DNA of 6,795 bases from Rhizobium sp. Q54 (GTDB lineage Bacteria; Pseudomonadota; Alphaproteobacteria; Rhizobiales; Beijerinckiaceae). The stretch lies in contig CAMDKB010000253.1 in NCBI GenBank assembly GCA_945901195.1, forward strand, positions 1 to 6,795. The letters are read 5' to 3'. Shown here piece after piece: positions 6,627-6,795 of the stretch (positions are counted from its first letter, which is position 1; each line of letters starts with the position of its first letter). The notes below the pieces were generated by a model. It did not search any database, was not told the origin of the DNA, and saw only the letters and a list, made by a program, of their open reading frames with translations. The translations under genes and the position numbers were made by a program.

Positions 6627-6795
6627 TCAGGATTCGGCTCCGTTTTCGGCCATTATCCGCCGCTCGCGCGCGTATCGCACCAGCGCGAGGAAGCGATAGA
6701 TGCCGTGCACGAATTTGCCGTAGGGCATTGTCACAAACAAGGCGAAGACGACGCCCAGATGCAGCGTCAGCATAATGCCCATCAGCGGGGTTTCG
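6627..6795 (-). CDS. tcuB: TcuB-like tricarballylate/citrate utilization membrane 4Fe-4S protein, C-terminal end (5' end outside window)
   Basis: Read on the minus strand, the frame is open from 6794 to a TGA at 6629-6627 and gives 55 residues. It begins with a membrane helix (LMGIMLTLHLGVVFALFV), followed by TMPYGKFVHGIYRFLAL and a basic tail. The pattern 'LHLGVV.ALF.T.PYGKF.HG.YR' is what I recall for the C-terminus of TcuB/CitB proteins. TcuB is a membrane-bound iron-sulfur protein that re-oxidises the FAD of the dehydrogenase TcuA and passes electrons to the respiratory chain. The histidine in the helix and the one in the FVHG segment may be haem ligands, as in related NarI/HdrE-type subunits (inference). 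The next gene, for the monooxygenase, starts 111 bases downstream on the same strand, so an operon is plausible. Only the tail is visible, so another cytochrome b-like electron-transfer subunit is possible. Confidence 0.72.
   Translation of the reverse strand, partial: ETPLMGIMLTLHLGVVFALFVTMPYGKFVHGIYRFLALVRYARERRIMAENGAES

Overview
The window looks like a chromosomal stretch from a moderately GC-rich Proteobacterium, most likely an alphaproteobacterium of the Hyphomicrobiales type. That assignment is an inference from the style of the TrmJ protein, the abundance of Bug/TctC-type solute-binding proteins and the base composition judged by eye. It holds six genes, two of them cut by the window edges, plus one small inverted repeat and one doubtful leader peptide. 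No tRNA, rRNA, CRISPR array, insertion sequence or phage gene was seen, and no gap between genes exceeds about 110 bases.

Layout. Plus strand, left: the C-terminal half of a TctC/Bug-family periplasmic binding protein (to 508), overlapped by a Tat-exported FAD-dependent amine oxidase (498-1832), then a family 5 (peptide/nickel/opine type) ABC solute-binding protein (1901-3451). Plus strand, centre: a housekeeping tRNA 2'-O-methyltransferase, TrmJ (3533-4396). Minus strand, right, converging on trmJ with 9 bases between stop codons and read from right to left: the C-terminus of a TcuB-like membrane electron-transfer protein (6795-6627), a luciferase-like flavin-dependent monooxygenase (6515-5460) and a complete second Bug/TctC binding protein (5416-4406).

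How the genes may work together. The left group combines two periplasmic solute-binding proteins with a periplasmic flavoenzyme, which suggests scavenging of organic nitrogen or carbon compounds, with an oxidation step outside the cytoplasm. The right group resembles a catabolic operon: TcuB normally passes electrons from a flavin dehydrogenase of tricarballylate or a similar tricarboxylate to the membrane, and Bug proteins often bind carboxylates. The substrate is unknown in both cases. No TctA, TctB, ABC permease or ABC ATPase gene lies in the window, so the binding proteins are either orphans or served by genes elsewhere.

I did not find a clearly new biological system. The points most worth a second look are the Tat-exported amine oxidase coupled to binding-protein genes, and the TcuB/monooxygenase/Bug cluster.
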